DNA of 64,000 nucleotides, from positions 5,090,461-5,154,460 of the forward strand of contig CM068313.1 of the NCBI GenBank assembly GCA_034766995.1, written 5' to 3'. The notes under the pieces are model-generated. The model searched no databases, was not told where the DNA came from, and saw only the letters and a program-made list of their open reading frames with translations. Origin of the DNA: Acanthacorydalis orientalis (Eukaryota; Arthropoda; Insecta; Megaloptera; Corydalidae). Each line of letters starts with the position of its first letter. The first letter of the stretch is position 1. Shown piece by piece: positions 1 to 10,690 of this stretch. The position numbers and the translations under genes are program-made.

Positions 1-208
1 GGTCATCATCAACAACTGCATGCTTGCCGGAACGCTATCGATCCTCTAGGTTCGATTTTCCATCTCTGAACCGAGTAAAACCACTTTCGAACACTACGGC
101 ACCTTCTCCATGCACGGCGGATATCTTTTTTGCTGTCTCTGTAGTGCTTTTTTCTCTCCGGAAATAAAAAAGCATCAAATGACGAAAATGCACCTTATAT
201 TCACCCAT
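1..208 (-). pseudogene. mariner transposase N-terminus (partial)
   Basis: Transposases of this family bind the terminal repeats through two helix-turn-helix motifs and cut with a DDD catalytic triad. Only the N-terminal DNA-binding part is in the window. From the ATG at 208-206 the frame reads MGEYKVHFRHLMLFYF, then STTETAKKISAVHGEGA (typical of the first HTH), then TRFRDGKSNLEDR. The next codon is a stop where the family usually has P before RSG, and the frame continues as RSGKHAVVDDD to the edge. The start was chosen because it opens the conserved frame; an ATG seven bases upstream runs into a stop after four codons. The single in-frame stop makes this copy inactive as read, but it is one of the least decayed mariner genes here. 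Confidence 0.88.
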
Positions 209-396
209 TTTCCATTTAAAATTTAACAGACTTAAAGTTGACAGACAAAATTGTACAAAAATAGCAGAGAAAGAAACGTTGAAATGTCACCTGTCAAAAT
301 AACAAATATGGAGTCATGTTATGTAATCGAGCTGCGCGCGAAACTGCAAGTAATGACATCTATTGGAAAACGCTACGAACTTTTGTTCCAACCTAA
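1..396 (-). mobile_element. mariner element, 5' part, cut by window edge
   Basis: The outer end, read on the minus strand, begins TTAGGTTGGAACAAAAGTTC directly inside a TA dinucleotide (397-398), the insertion site of mariner elements. A leader of about 190 bases, ending in CTGTTAAATTTTAAATGG, precedes the transposase start. The element continues off the left edge, so its 3' terminal repeat and catalytic core are not visible. The terminal repeat differs from those at 4465, 20449, 47855 and 60323, so this is a separate mariner lineage. Confidence 0.88.
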
Positions 397-398
397 TA

Positions 399-2097
399 GT
401 TTATGATAAAAATTACTCATAAGGTTTTAAAAATAAATCATTTAAGAAATGTGTGTAATTAAAAGTGACTATAGATTTTCTCCAGTATCATTAATTATGT
501 TACAAAATCAACCGATAAATTATTTTCCGTTCGAGCATTATTTTCAGATGCATTACTTCACTGTCAGATATTTTCATTTTTCGTAGCTTACGCATTTTCA
601 ATTTTCCATGGCAGTTGGTTCAGGTATTCGTGCGACACTGTTCAAGATCATTAAGTTTTAATGATGATTATTTTGACGGTAGACATCGACCTAAAAGCAT
701 CGACTTATTTGTTTTGACACTTCATTTACTTTTTAGGAAGGTTTTATCGAACAGCAAATTTTGATACATTTTATAAAATGTTCGATTAAGTCTCTTAACA
801 GGAGAGTTTTAATATCGGGATTTTAAATTTTACCTTTTTTAAGAATATTGTTTACTACATTTTTTTAGATTTTTTTCTTTTATACATCACTGAGAATAAA
901 TTCATTTCTTGATAGAAAAAATATTAAAGTATAATAATGTTAAAAAATATTTATTAAGTAACTAACACGAACTACTGATTGAATATTATTGGGTTCAGTT
1001 AATTCTCTAGCTTCACTTACTTCAATGGAGTCATATTTATACATTTTAAAATTATAAAAAAATGTCTCTCTTAAAACTATCGATAAACTTCAAATAAGTC
1101 AAACAATTATATATCGGGATAATGAACAATTAAATGCCACCTTTAAAATTAATGAGAATAAAATATTTGATGATAATTTTATAAATATATGATTTTATAT
1201 TTTATCTTTTCTTAACGATATTATTTACTATATCATTAACTATATTATTTATAATATAGTTAATGGTATTATTTACTATTATTTATAACTTTTATATCAT
1301 AATTATTATTTATATTATTTATTACTATATTATTTATAACTTTTCTGATTTTTTAAAAAAAAAATATTAAAAATCAATTCATTTCTCGACAGAAAAAAAA
1401 TATAAAAACACTCATAATAATTAATACATATGATCCTTAATATTAAAAAAATATTTTTCAAGTAACCAACAACACAAACTATTCCACAAACTATTTTTTT
1501 ACACATGTTATCACCGTTTAAAAATACTGTACTAGTTCTGATAATTTCGTTTACATTATGCGGTTAAGCGGTTTTGTGATAAAACCGCAAATTTTTTTCC
1601 TATTTACAAAATAACTCGACACACAAGTTAATTTATTAAAAAAGAATCTGTCGGTCAAATCGTTCATATAACGAAAATTTATTGCCGAATATCGTTTCTC
1701 TGATGAAGTATTAATTTCTTATTAAACTACAATGAAAAACACGCTATTATTAAAAACCAATTCATCAAAATATGGAAAATTTTAATTAGATTTTATAAAT
1801 AGCGATTTTTAATTCAAGAACAGAATTTGTTAAAAAATAATATTTCCTTGGGAAGTTCTTATTAAAGAAGAAATTGATTGGTTGAAAGTTGTTTTTAAAT
1901 AGAATTATATATATATATATAACATTGAATGGTTTTCTGGACAACGACGTCGTTGACTTATTGAAAATCTGTTTACATAATTAAGAAGTTTTGCGTTTCC
2001 TTTTATTTTCGTTTAGCGTTCGATTCAATTTATGTGTACGTTTTATTTAAGGAAATGTATTCGATGTAAATATCTGTCTCTATTTCTGGAAAAGCGT
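399..2097. other. AT-rich stretch without a recognisable gene
   Basis: No convincing reading frame or transposon terminus was seen. 1190-1345 is a low-complexity run built from variants of TATTATTTATAACTTTT. 1905-1921 is a short TA run. The rest is AT-rich unique-looking sequence. Confidence 0.6.
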
Positions 2098-2121
2098 TAT
2101 ATATATATATATATATATATA
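2098..2121. repeat. (TA)n microsatellite
   Basis: Uninterrupted TA run of about 24 bases in non-coding DNA. Confidence 0.95.
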
Positions 2122-2511
2122 ATTAAGTTTAAAATATTCGTTGTGGCGTAGTGGTGAACCGAAATAAACTTGTCTGTAGATACGACGATAAAATATATCA
2201 GGAAATTCGTATTGTTGAACGTTAATTTACCGAAAAGATTTCACAAATACGTATTAAAAATATAATAAGTGGTGTAAATGTAGATGGAGATCATGATGAT
2301 GATGATGTATTGAAAGAATCAGATGAAGAAATAAAAGTGTGGTGGGATTGTAAGTGAACAGAGAATAATTTTTTTTGTGTAGAATTTCTTTCTTGGAATT
2401 ATTTTCAATTATGTTTGAATGGAATCAGATATTTTTTTAAAAAAAACTTATTAGCTGGCGTGAGATACATTTCGGTGAATTTTTATCTCTGTTCTTTAAT
2501 TTGTTTATTTG

Positions 2512-2515
<4 letters not shown>
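2122..2515. other. AT-rich stretch with short (GAT)n run
   Basis: A GAT/ATG trinucleotide run lies at about 2289-2307. One forward frame across it reads an acidic stretch (VDGDHDDDDVLKESDEEIKV) flanked by stops. It could be a relic of a transposase acidic region, but no family was recognised. Confidence 0.4.

Positions 2516-2547
<32 letters not shown>
2516..2547. repeat. (TA)n microsatellite, left border of MITE
   Basis: About 32 bases of TA immediately abutting the left end of the MITE at 2548. Confidence 0.95.
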
Positions 2548-2552
<5 letters not shown>

Positions 2553-2737
2553 ATTCAATTTGACTTCCACATGGAAGTATTAAAGAGGGCGCAGAGGTTA
2601 AGAAAAGTTATGTTATTTTTTATTAAGCACTTTAGTTCAATTCAATACTAAAGTACTAAATGGAGGATAACATGTTTATTTTTAATTTTTGTGTTTTTTT
2701 TATGCTTTCCTGTAGAAGCCTACGTTGGTTCACCCTG
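2548..2737. mobile_element. foldback MITE, family M, copy 1
   Basis: Left end AGAATGATTCAATTTGACTT and right end (minus strand) CAGGGTGAACCAACGTAGGC are both joined directly to TA arrays. The middle is partly self-complementary around TTCAATACTAAAGTACTAAA. It matches the element at 27592-27795 in opposite orientation along most of its length, including GGAAGTATTAAAG, GTTAAGAAA, ATGTTATTTTT and CAATACTAAA. There is no coding capacity. The CAGGGTG-type end with TA targets resembles Tc1/mariner-superfamily elements; that placement is inference. Confidence 0.72.
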
Positions 2738-2761
2738 TATATATATATATATATATATATA
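2738..2761. repeat. (TA)n microsatellite, right border of MITE
   Basis: TA run of 24 bases following GTTCACCCTG, the right end of MITE M copy 1. Confidence 0.95.
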
Positions 2762-4464
2762 AGGTTATTTAATTTTCTTTTCGTATTATTTCAGCTTCTG
2801 CTTTCATGACTAGTTTTGGTACTTAAGACATCTACAGGTAGATATTAGATAATTCAAGTAATTCAAAAGAATGAAACTCACAAATACAACTTATTTAGTT
2901 AAAAATATGATAAAATTTAAAATCCATTTATAAATATTTCAGTTTTCAGTTTAGTCACTTCCTGGAATTTTTTTTCTTCCTAAAATATAAGGCTGTTTTT
3001 TTTAAAAAAAATGTTTAGTTGTAGTTAAAAGTGTAAATGTGTCTATAAAATTTTTACCCTACATCTGAAATGGTTTGAAGAAAAAATATATTTAACGTTT
3101 GTAAATTTGAGGCAGAGTAGAAAGAGAATGTCTTCGAAAGAACTCTAAAGATTCTCTGATCTAGCTATGTAATGCAACCCCTTTGGAAGACCGTTGAAAA
3201 TTGCTCTAGTACTTAGTGAAATTCGTTGACACTTGGGACCTTCAAATAATTGAAGCAGTGTGAATCGTGAAACATAATAATTGGTCCCAAAAGGTCTCAG
3301 GTTCTCTAGTGATACACAATCGAGCAAATAAGAGAAATTCTCTTTTTTATCAAGACTAAACTGAATATATTATAATTATTAAAGAAAACTGAATACTTCG
3401 AAGGTGCCTTTGGGAGTACTCTCGAGCTACATAAAGCCATCTATAGGTGAACAACGACTTTCGATTCAATCTCCTATTAAGTTCATTACCTAAACTTACA
3501 AGTGAAATAATAGTGGATTCGAATTTTAAAACTTAAAAACAATCAAAAAAAAAGTTAATAAAAGCTATACAAAAAATTATTATGATTTATATCATGGTCT
3601 TAAATCAAATTTATTACCAGTCAAGATATTAAAATGCCATAAAACATAATTTTTACAAGTTTTAAAACGCGTATTAAAAGAACCTTGTCAACACATAAAT
3701 AATCGCTAACAATAGTGAAATTGATGAATTTTCATGAACATTTTTATTAATTCCAAACATCTCATAAATAAAACAGTTCCAAAATTTATTACACGTGAAG
3801 ATGTGTACGGTTTTCATAACCTTCGAGTTAATTTCGTATATAATTATTTATAAATCTGAATCATCAATTTTACTATCAAAAAAAAATTACTATTCAAATA
3901 TACAGAAAAATTGTACACGGCCTTCGACGTCGTGCCGTGTCGAACGTTCATTCTAATTGATCGAAACGCATTTAAAACAAAACGTGTGTACATTTTTTTT
4001 AATATAATAGTAATGATAGTACAATCGACGTGACATTAACGCTACGTTTTTTTTTAAAATGGAAACGATGTCGATTTTTAAGATACAATCGTTGTGAAAC
4101 TGAAACGCAGTAACTACAGTTTAAATGAGTCGTTTTGTAATTATTTAACAAGGACGTTCGTACGTGCATCTAATCATTCGTTTTTGTTATCAGCGAGGAA
4201 AAAATACAGCATTAACTTAAACTGTTTCCGGATTGAATCACGTAAACGTACGTGACAGAATTTCTATTTTTCTCTGTGTATTTTTTAAGCAGGAAACAGA
4301 TTCTATAAAGAAGTACATTTTAATGCCGTTTGAAAATTTTAATAGGAATTATTTTCAATGTGTTTTACATACAGAATAATATAGTCTTTTTTTGTTATAT
4401 TATTTTTAGAATTCTATTTTTAATAACAGGATTTTTTTATATTCAACTTATTTGCTGTTAAATA
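2762..4464. other. AT-rich stretch without a recognisable gene
   Basis: Only a short minus-strand open frame at 3145-3327 with no family resemblance. 3900-4260 is slightly richer in CG dinucleotides and looks single-copy. Nothing else could be supported. Confidence 0.55.
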
Positions 4465-4821
4465 TTAGGTTGACTCAAAAATAATTACGGTTTTTATCAT
4501 TTTAAATTTGGAGCCGATTTTTCTAGTTACCGTTATATTTTGTTATAGTCATGTGATACATCATTATCTACAATAACTGATAATGTTATCTACTATAACA
4601 TAATCGATAGATCAAGCATCAGCTTAAAGCGCTTTCGATAATTTCGTTAGTTCCAGGGCTCCATAATTCTATCTTTTAGGAATAAACAAACATGTTTCCC
4701 GTTGGGAGAAATGTGTGCAGGCCAATTGTCTTTATTTTGATTAATAAATATAAATTTCAACTGTTGTATGCGTCTTTATACTCGATATGTAAAAACCGCA
4801 ATTATTTTTACACCAACCTAA
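4465..4821. mobile_element. mariner-type MITE, 357 bp
   Basis: Terminal inverted repeats: left TTAGGTTGACTCAAAAATAA, right (minus strand) TTAGGTTGGTGTAAAAATAA, both continuing into a CGGTTTTTA motif. TA flanks both ends (4463-4464 and 4822-4823). The interior has no transposase frame. The ends match those of the mariner relics at 20449 and 53409, suggesting mobilisation by that lineage. The interior does not match those relics, so it may have captured other sequence rather than arisen by simple deletion. Confidence 0.85.
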
Positions 4822-4823
4822 TA

Positions 4824-6401
4824 ATTTTAAATATAAAAATATTCACTCATTAACAATTCTCTTTGATCTTATCAGTGAAAAAAAAACGTTTCTGTAAGAG
4901 AACACAGTGTTATATTTTATCTTTCAGTCGGTATAATATTACAGTATTTGAAAAAAATATGTCCTGTAAGAAGTCAACAGCCAAATAAAAATTTAAAATT
5001 AATACCGTGCGTATCTGAAAATCTGTTCACATGTTCTTCACAATTGCTTATTTTTATATGAATAAATTTAAATTTCACCTTAAACTTAGTAATTATTTAA
5101 ATAACATGTGAAAATAACATTGTCTTATGAATAATTAAGCGTTTTTTTAAAGTGACGGAACAGTTTTAAAGAGTTTTGATTCTTTTAGAAGACTTAATGA
5201 TATATGATTTTATTTCTAAGAGACTACTGTGCACGATTTATTATTATAAAAAAATAAAATCGGTGTAATTTTGACCTATATTTTAAATTAATATGTTATA
5301 ATAATTTTTAAAAGATTTCAAACCGAATCTCTTGTATAACGAATTTTGTGTGAAAATTTATAATACAAAAACGAGTAATTTATTTGATAGAATAATTATA
5401 AATATAATCAAGTGTTGGAATTAATACGGTTTCAAGAAGAAAGTAAGTGTGTATAGTAAACAAGGCCATTTTTATCCACTTGCGAAGAAATGTGTGTCTG
5501 GCATTATTTTGAAGAACTGCAGATGAAATTTCAGTGAGAACGAACAGATGAATTTACGTTTAAGATGTTTATTGATTTTTTCAGTACGGATGAAAAGTAT
5601 GAGCCCATTATTCAACTTCAAACAGTGAATTTGCAGCATGTCGGACTGGAATGTTTATTTCAGTTTACTAGGTGAATGCAATTCTAATATTTGTTTTTGT
5701 TGATTTCATAAAAGTTTATAGCAGATATTTTTTTAAATAAATTTTGTAAAATATTATAAAAATCAATATCAATTGATTTAAAATTATAAAAATATTATAT
5801 TCGAGAACATTTTAATTAACCATACAATTTTTTGAACACCTAAATAGACATTCCAGTTTTATTAAAATTACAATTAAATATATTTGTAATAAAATGTTAC
5901 TATAATGAAATTATATATTGTAGCAGGATTTTAACATTAAATATTAAATCTGTTTTTGAAAATGTTAAACACAAATCACAAATTATGAACATATAAATAC
6001 GATTCCAAAGTTAAAAAAAAAAGTATTTGCTAGTTTATAACCGTTTTTCGTCCACAGAAGGAGAAAAGAATATCACATTCCTAACTTATTGTTTTTGAAT
6101 TCAGTCTTAATTTATTAATGAATAGTGTTGAAAAGATGTTATGTCTCATTTTTTGAAACAGATATGCAACATAGATCCAAGAGTATTTACGACCAAGCTT
6201 AATTTTACAGCCACTCATATAAAATCTATTAATAATAGATTGTATCATATGAGGGTGGGATGAAACGTTTCCCACCTAGTCGATAGATGGTATACATAGA
6301 CATCAATTATCTATTGTTTTGTGCAATTTCCTCCTGTATTAGTTTGACTTTGAAGTTTCATAAAGTTATATCAAGTAGTTTGCATTTGACAGTCTGTCAA
6401 A
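4824..6401. other. AT-rich stretch without a recognisable gene
   Basis: No supported gene. About 6290-6401 probably belongs to the 5' leader of the mariner relic that starts at 6402, since GACAGTCTGTCAAA directly precedes its ATG. The small open frame at 6081-6275 (minus) is unrecognised. Confidence 0.5.
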
Positions 6402-6690
6402 ATGAAGAAGTTTCGTCTTATAAACAATAGAGAAACGCGAAGTACGCACAGTGATAAAAAAATGTCAATATTAAGGATTTATCTCCTACAGAAATAAAAG
6501 TTGAGATGGATTCTATTTTAGGCGATTCTGCTCCATCGTTTTCAACTGTTAAAACACTTTATACTTAGCTGTACGAGCACTGAGGATGCACAATGTTCGG
6601 AGAGACAAAAAACGGCTACTTTTGAGGAATTAGTCCAGAAAGTACACAAAATTGTATCGAATAACCGTCGATTGATTCTGTGATAGCGAC
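6402..6690 (+). pseudogene. mauritiana-like mariner transposase, N-terminal relic
   Basis: The ATG at 6402 opens MKKFRLINN, matching the start of this transposase type. After a frame change it reads KDLSPTEIKVEMDSILGDSA followed by PSFSTVKTLY, the first helix-turn-helix with its SPTEIK and PSFSTVK signatures. A third frame near 6630 gives LVQKVHKIVSNNRRL, the start of the second HTH. At least two frameshifts and several stops separate these blocks, and the whole catalytic domain is missing. Its lineage looks like that of the copies at 47855-48985 and 61795-62555. No terminal repeat could be fixed. Confidence 0.75.
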
Positions 6691-7692
6691 TGATTCTGTC
6701 ATAATCACTTTCGATCAGAAAAAAATGTTTTTTTTTTGAGGGGACAGAATTTTTTTTTAAATATAAAACAAATATGTATATCGTTAAAATCTATTGTTAT
6801 TAAAATTAACATTAAACTTTTCATTGAACTATACCTAACGGATTTATTATTTGCAAAAGTGGACGAACTTGAATACTGACTGGTTCTCAAATAACCTAAA
6901 TAACACTTTAAAAATCAATCTTGTGACTTCATGTCAAGCGATTATCTACTATTAGAGACATGTATCGTATATCAAAAAGGGAAAAAATGCATAAAATGAA
7001 TAAATCTCATAACTGTGATGTACCAAGGCCGTCAACATATCAACCAACAACAGAACCTGCATATCAAGTAAAAAAATAAACTGTTCGAAGACATAATTAT
7101 AAAGTATTCGTCATGACTGTAGGTAAACTAGTTGTATTTCATATTCTTTGACATATAAATTGACCGCCGTCACTGAACCTGACTTGTAGTCCGTGTGAGA
7201 TATTCATCACGAAATTATTCCAGTATAATTAATATGGGAATAGTTTTACGCGTTGTTTCTTTTCTCATTCTTTTTCAATTAACACACTGCGCACAGAGGA
7301 AACGATTTGATTTCAGCACAAGTTCAACCTTCACGTCTATCTTCTAATGGGAACTCTTTGTCTGTATTTTTTTTATTTTGAGTGTAAATTTGTTTTCAAA
7401 CATGAATATTAATTCTGTATTTCTACCGGAACGTAATTATGCGTTGAAGATCGGTAAATATATATAATGAGATTTAAAAATACATAATTTGATTTTTTTG
7501 CCGTTACGAAACACTGTAATTGGTTTCTGAATGTTTTTGAATATAAATCTTTCCTCGCATCGTCTTTATTTCAATTTCTATATTTTTTTCAATCTCATAA
7601 CTTTGCTTATAGGTGAAGTAGTGCGAATTATAAAATATACTCGAAAAGATATTTTATTTTTTGGTTCGAAGATCAGGTATTCGTTTTGTTGT
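6691..7692. other. AT-rich stretch without a recognisable gene
   Basis: Contains only short unrecognised open frames, including 6705-6890 minus. No repeat shared with the rest of the window was noticed. Confidence 0.5.
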
Positions 7693-7899
7693 TATGGCTG
7701 TTAACCTGAATTCAACTTTATTTTTATATGTTTCATTGTCGTATACAATAATATTATTCCTGACATTTACTGATAATAAATGAATGTCAAGAGTCTCCAT
7801 TCTAATCTTAAAACTTGAAAAATGTAGCAATGTGGAACAATAATCGCGGTATCACAAACAAATACTTATCAGACAAATCGAGCTAAATTAATTATTTTT
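7693..7899 (+). repeat. repeat X, copy 1
   Basis: About 207 bases repeated in direct orientation at 9043-9256. Shared blocks include CCTGAATTCAACTTTATTTT, TAATCTTAAAACTT, GTGGAACAATAATC and CAAACAAATACTTATC, with scattered substitutions. It precedes repeat Y copy 1 by 13 bases. Nothing coding was recognised in it. Confidence 0.85.
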
Positions 7900-7912
7900 T
7901 TATAAAAACATA

Positions 7913-8033
7913 GATATTTTATTCAATGAATAAATGTAAGTAATTAAACAGGAATGAAAATATTCTAAATTTAAGACATTTGTAAGAGTTTAAATCTGAA
8001 TTTTGATTTTCATATAAACAAATCCCGCGTTTA
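7913..8033 (+). repeat. repeat Y, copy 1
   Basis: Starts ATTTTATTCAATGAATAAAT and ends before an (AC)n run. Two further copies lie at 8249-8370 and 11521-11650, each followed by (AC)n(TA)n and then a copy of Z. Confidence 0.85.
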
Positions 8034-8045
8034 CTCACACACACA

Positions 8046-8113
<68 letters not shown>
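8034..8113. repeat. (AC)n(TA)n compound microsatellite
   Basis: A short AC run (8034-8046) passes into about 65 bases of TA. It sits between repeat Y copy 1 and repeat Z copy 1. Confidence 0.95.
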
Positions 8114-8114
<1 letters not shown>

Positions 8115-8120
8115 TTATAT

Positions 8121-8220
8121 AGGTGGGGCAAAAAGAAAGAAGGGCTTTGAATAGTTAGTTTTTTTGTTTAAATGTTTTTCCCTTTCTTTTCAGAATTTTG
8201 TAATTAAACTTGGGAATTTA
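8121..8220 (+). repeat. repeat Z, copy 1 (transposon 5' end)
   Basis: Begins AGGTGGGGCAAAAAG and carries GTTTAAATGTTTTT and AACTTGGGAATTTAT. It corresponds to the first ~100 bases upstream of the transposase start at 8565, so it is probably a stranded 5' end of the same transposon. Confidence 0.75.
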
Positions 8221-8248
8221 TCAAGGAATAAAAAAGAATATTTTAATA

Positions 8249-8370
8249 AATATTTTATTCAATGAATAAATATAAGCAATTAAACAGGAATGAAAATATT
8301 CTACATTTAAGGAATTTGTAAGAGTTTTAATCTGAATTTTGATTTTTCATATAACAAAATCTCACGTTCA
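8249..8370 (+). repeat. repeat Y, copy 2
   Basis: Near-identical to copy 1 through TATTTTATTCAATGAATAAA and GGAATGAAAATATTCTA. It directly precedes the microsatellite and the Tc-like transposon. Confidence 0.85.
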
Positions 8371-8381
8371 CACACACACAC

Positions 8382-8456
<75 letters not shown>
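8371..8456. repeat. (AC)n(TA)n compound microsatellite
   Basis: An AC run followed by about 68 bases of TA with a single C interruption at 8421. The last TA touches the transposon end AGGTGGTACAAAAC. Confidence 0.95.
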
Positions 8457-8458
<2 letters not shown>

Positions 8459-9045
8459 TGGTACAAAACTAACCAAGCGGTTTGAATAATTAATTTTTTT
8501 GTTTAAATGTTTTTTTTTTCGTTTTATTTTCAGACTTTCATAAATAAAACTTGGGGAATTTATAATGGAAATGTATATGAAGGAACAACGTACTAAAATA
8601 AGTGAATTTTATTTTAATAATCAGCATTCAATTACTTTGACACAGCAAGTACATCGTCGTTATTTTAATATTCGAACAGGACCATCAAAGTCAAAGATTA
8701 ATTATTCGGTTGCACGTTTTCGACAACAAAGTGTTGTTAGTAACCTTTCAGGATCTGAAAGACTTCGTTCAGCTCTAACTGAGGAAAATATTCAACATGT
8801 ACAAGAGAGTATGAGAGTATTAAGTCCTGAAGCATCAATCAGAAGATGTTCGGCCTAATTTAAAATATCTCTAAGGTCTATACAAAGAATTCTGTCCACA
8901 TTAAAAATATTCCCATACAAAATTCCCATGCAGCTTGTGCAAGAACTAAAACCAAGAGATTATCAGCATCGTCTTGATTATGCAATTTTTTCGTCAAAAA
9001 GCAGAAGAAAAAAATGAATTTACTCACAACTTGATTATGAGTGAT
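8457..9045 (+). mobile_element. Tc1/mariner-superfamily transposon relic, 5' half
   Basis: The 5' end GGTGGTACAAAAC abuts a TA array and is followed by a ~105-base leader (repeat Z) and a transposase start. The coding part stops near 9045, where repeat X copy 2 takes over, so the 3' half and right terminal repeat are missing. Confidence 0.72.
8565..9045 (+). pseudogene. Tc-like transposase with DUF4817-like HTH, truncated
   Basis: The first frame (97 codons from the ATG at 8565) reads like the N-terminal helix-turn-helix of the insect Tc-like transposases annotated with DUF4817: KISEFYFNNQHSITLTQQVH, then HFN-type RYFNIRTGPSKSK, a VARFRQQSVV stretch and SLEAS-like PEASIRRCSA. The frame then breaks, and other frames give RSIQRILSTLKIFPYK, LVQELKPRDYQHRLDYAIFF and finally NLIMSD just before the first catalytic aspartate region (normally SDEAHF). 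Sequence after that is repeat X. The gene therefore lacks nearly all of its catalytic domain and has at least one frameshift. The family assignment rests on pattern recall. Confidence 0.72.
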
Positions 9046-9256
9046 GGTTGTTATCCTGAATTCAACTTTATTTTTACATGTTTTATTGTAGTACTCAATA
9101 ATAGTATCATTTCTGATATTTGCTGATAATAAATTAATGTCAAAAGTTTCCATTTTAATCTTAAAACTTTAAAAACGTAGTACCAACGTGGAACAATAAT
9201 CTCGGTATCGCAAACAAATACTTATCCGACTTATCGAGCGCAATTAATTATTTTTC
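9043..9256 (+). repeat. repeat X, copy 2
   Basis: Direct copy of 7693-7899. It follows the truncated transposase without a gap, so the order in this block is X-Y-Z-Y-Z/transposase-X. Confidence 0.85.
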
Positions 9257-9329
9257 AGTATTAAATTCAATGAGATTATATCTGGTACATGTATAAGAGA
9301 TATTATTAAATCCATGCTATATATTCATT

Positions 9330-9700
9330 TTAAGATTTAGTTCGTGCAGTGCATGAAACATAGAGATCATCGTATAAACGAACCGTGCACAGAACAAAGA
9401 AGGATGAATGGATGGAATATCTGTCGGGGTTCGAGCCGTGGGACACGTATATGGAAAGGCATGCGATGCATGCCGGGACACCGCTTTTCCGGTAACTCCG
9501 TCGCGGCAAAGCTTCGCGTTTTGTCACGGGCGCAGAGGTCCGATTTATAGTGATTCCGTTTATGACGCCATTAACGGATTTGTTTGATTAAAGGCCGAGA
9601 ACGTGCGAAGTAAATCTGGGAAAAAATCGGCACCACTTTGGCGGAGATGGAGTCGATGTTCCGGATCAACGGTGGAGAAATACGATGTTCATTTATATTT
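9330..9700. other. GC-richer island, no gene recognised
   Basis: Clearly richer in G, C and CpG than its surroundings, with a palindromic GGCATGCGATGCATGCC segment near 9457-9473. Short open frames exist on both strands (9344-9550 plus, 9330-9527 minus) but match nothing recognised. It could be conserved non-coding DNA or an unrecognised exon. Confidence 0.35.
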
Positions 9701-10311
9701 CTTTTCTTCGAGCTCGATGATGAGTGTACAGAGGATTTTCATATAACTGGGATTGTGTGAAATTAATACACACGAATTATGATTTATCAGGATTGAAGTT
9801 TTCGATATAAACATTAGGTATTATCATCTCTTAATATATCTAATAATTATTTCGTTTTAAAAAATGTGTTTCATTTACAATTTGTTCAAAAATAGTTCAA
9901 TGAAATAACAAATACAATTAATTACTAATTATTACGTCTTATATTCGAATCAATGTGTGTAATATTTTATATAAAAAAAGAGATTAATTAGAATATTTTA
10001 ACTATTAACAAAACAACTATTTGAAACATTACATTATCCTTATAGGTACAGTAATCCTTATGATTCATTTATTTAAACTATTACAAAATATTAAATATAC
10101 AGTACTCTCATATTTGAAATATATTCGACTTAAGTTAGATTAAGACATATTTTTATTCAAGTGTCATACTAACCAAAGAGCTAAGAAGGAAAAAAAGTAA
10201 TTTAACAGATTCTTTCCTTGATAAATCAAGAATATATAATTAAATAATTATATTCAGTCTCAAAAAAATATTATAACATTGAAAAAACAATAAGATAGTA
10301 TATATTTTAAA
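9701..10311. other. AT-rich stretch without a recognisable gene
   Basis: No frame, terminus or shared repeat noticed. Confidence 0.55.
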
Positions 10312-10690
10312 TAATTACTATGAACTCCAGACTCGTCCCAAAACTATATTTTTGAAACATGGTTTTGGTTTGAAGATAAGTGAAAAAGTAGAAATAATAA
10401 TGGAGTAAAGAAAAATACAAGAAGATAGTTCTTATATTCAGTAATTACTTTGAACCTCAGAGTAGTTTAAAACTATATTTTTGAAACAAAATCCTGGTTT
10501 AAGGATAATGAAAAAAATAGAAATATAAATGGGATAATGAAAATTAAGAGAAGATAGTCCTTATATTCAGTAATTACTGACAACCTCAGTGTCATTTCAA
10601 AACTATATTTTTGAAACATGATTCTGATTTCAAGACAATTGAAGAATTAAAAGTAATAAGATAAAGAAAAAGTATGAAATCTATAACTAA
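10312..10690. repeat. tandem repeat, ~130 bp unit, about 3 copies
   Basis: Units begin at about 10312, 10442 and 10571, each with TAATTACT, an AACCTCAG-like block, AAACTATATTTTTGAAAC and a following purine-rich stretch. Copies differ by substitutions and small gaps, and the third fades out near 10690. Confidence 0.85.

Noticed and set aside
8041..8131. Open frames made of YIYIYI or IYIYIY runs (for example 7919-8131, 11644-11962, 23561-23833, 47124-47381)
   Set aside because: They are translations of TA microsatellites and carry no evidence of being genes.
9424..9445. GGGGTTCGAGCCG, like a pol III B box
   Set aside because: No A box or tRNA fold upstream; it lies in a GC-richer island where such words are expected.
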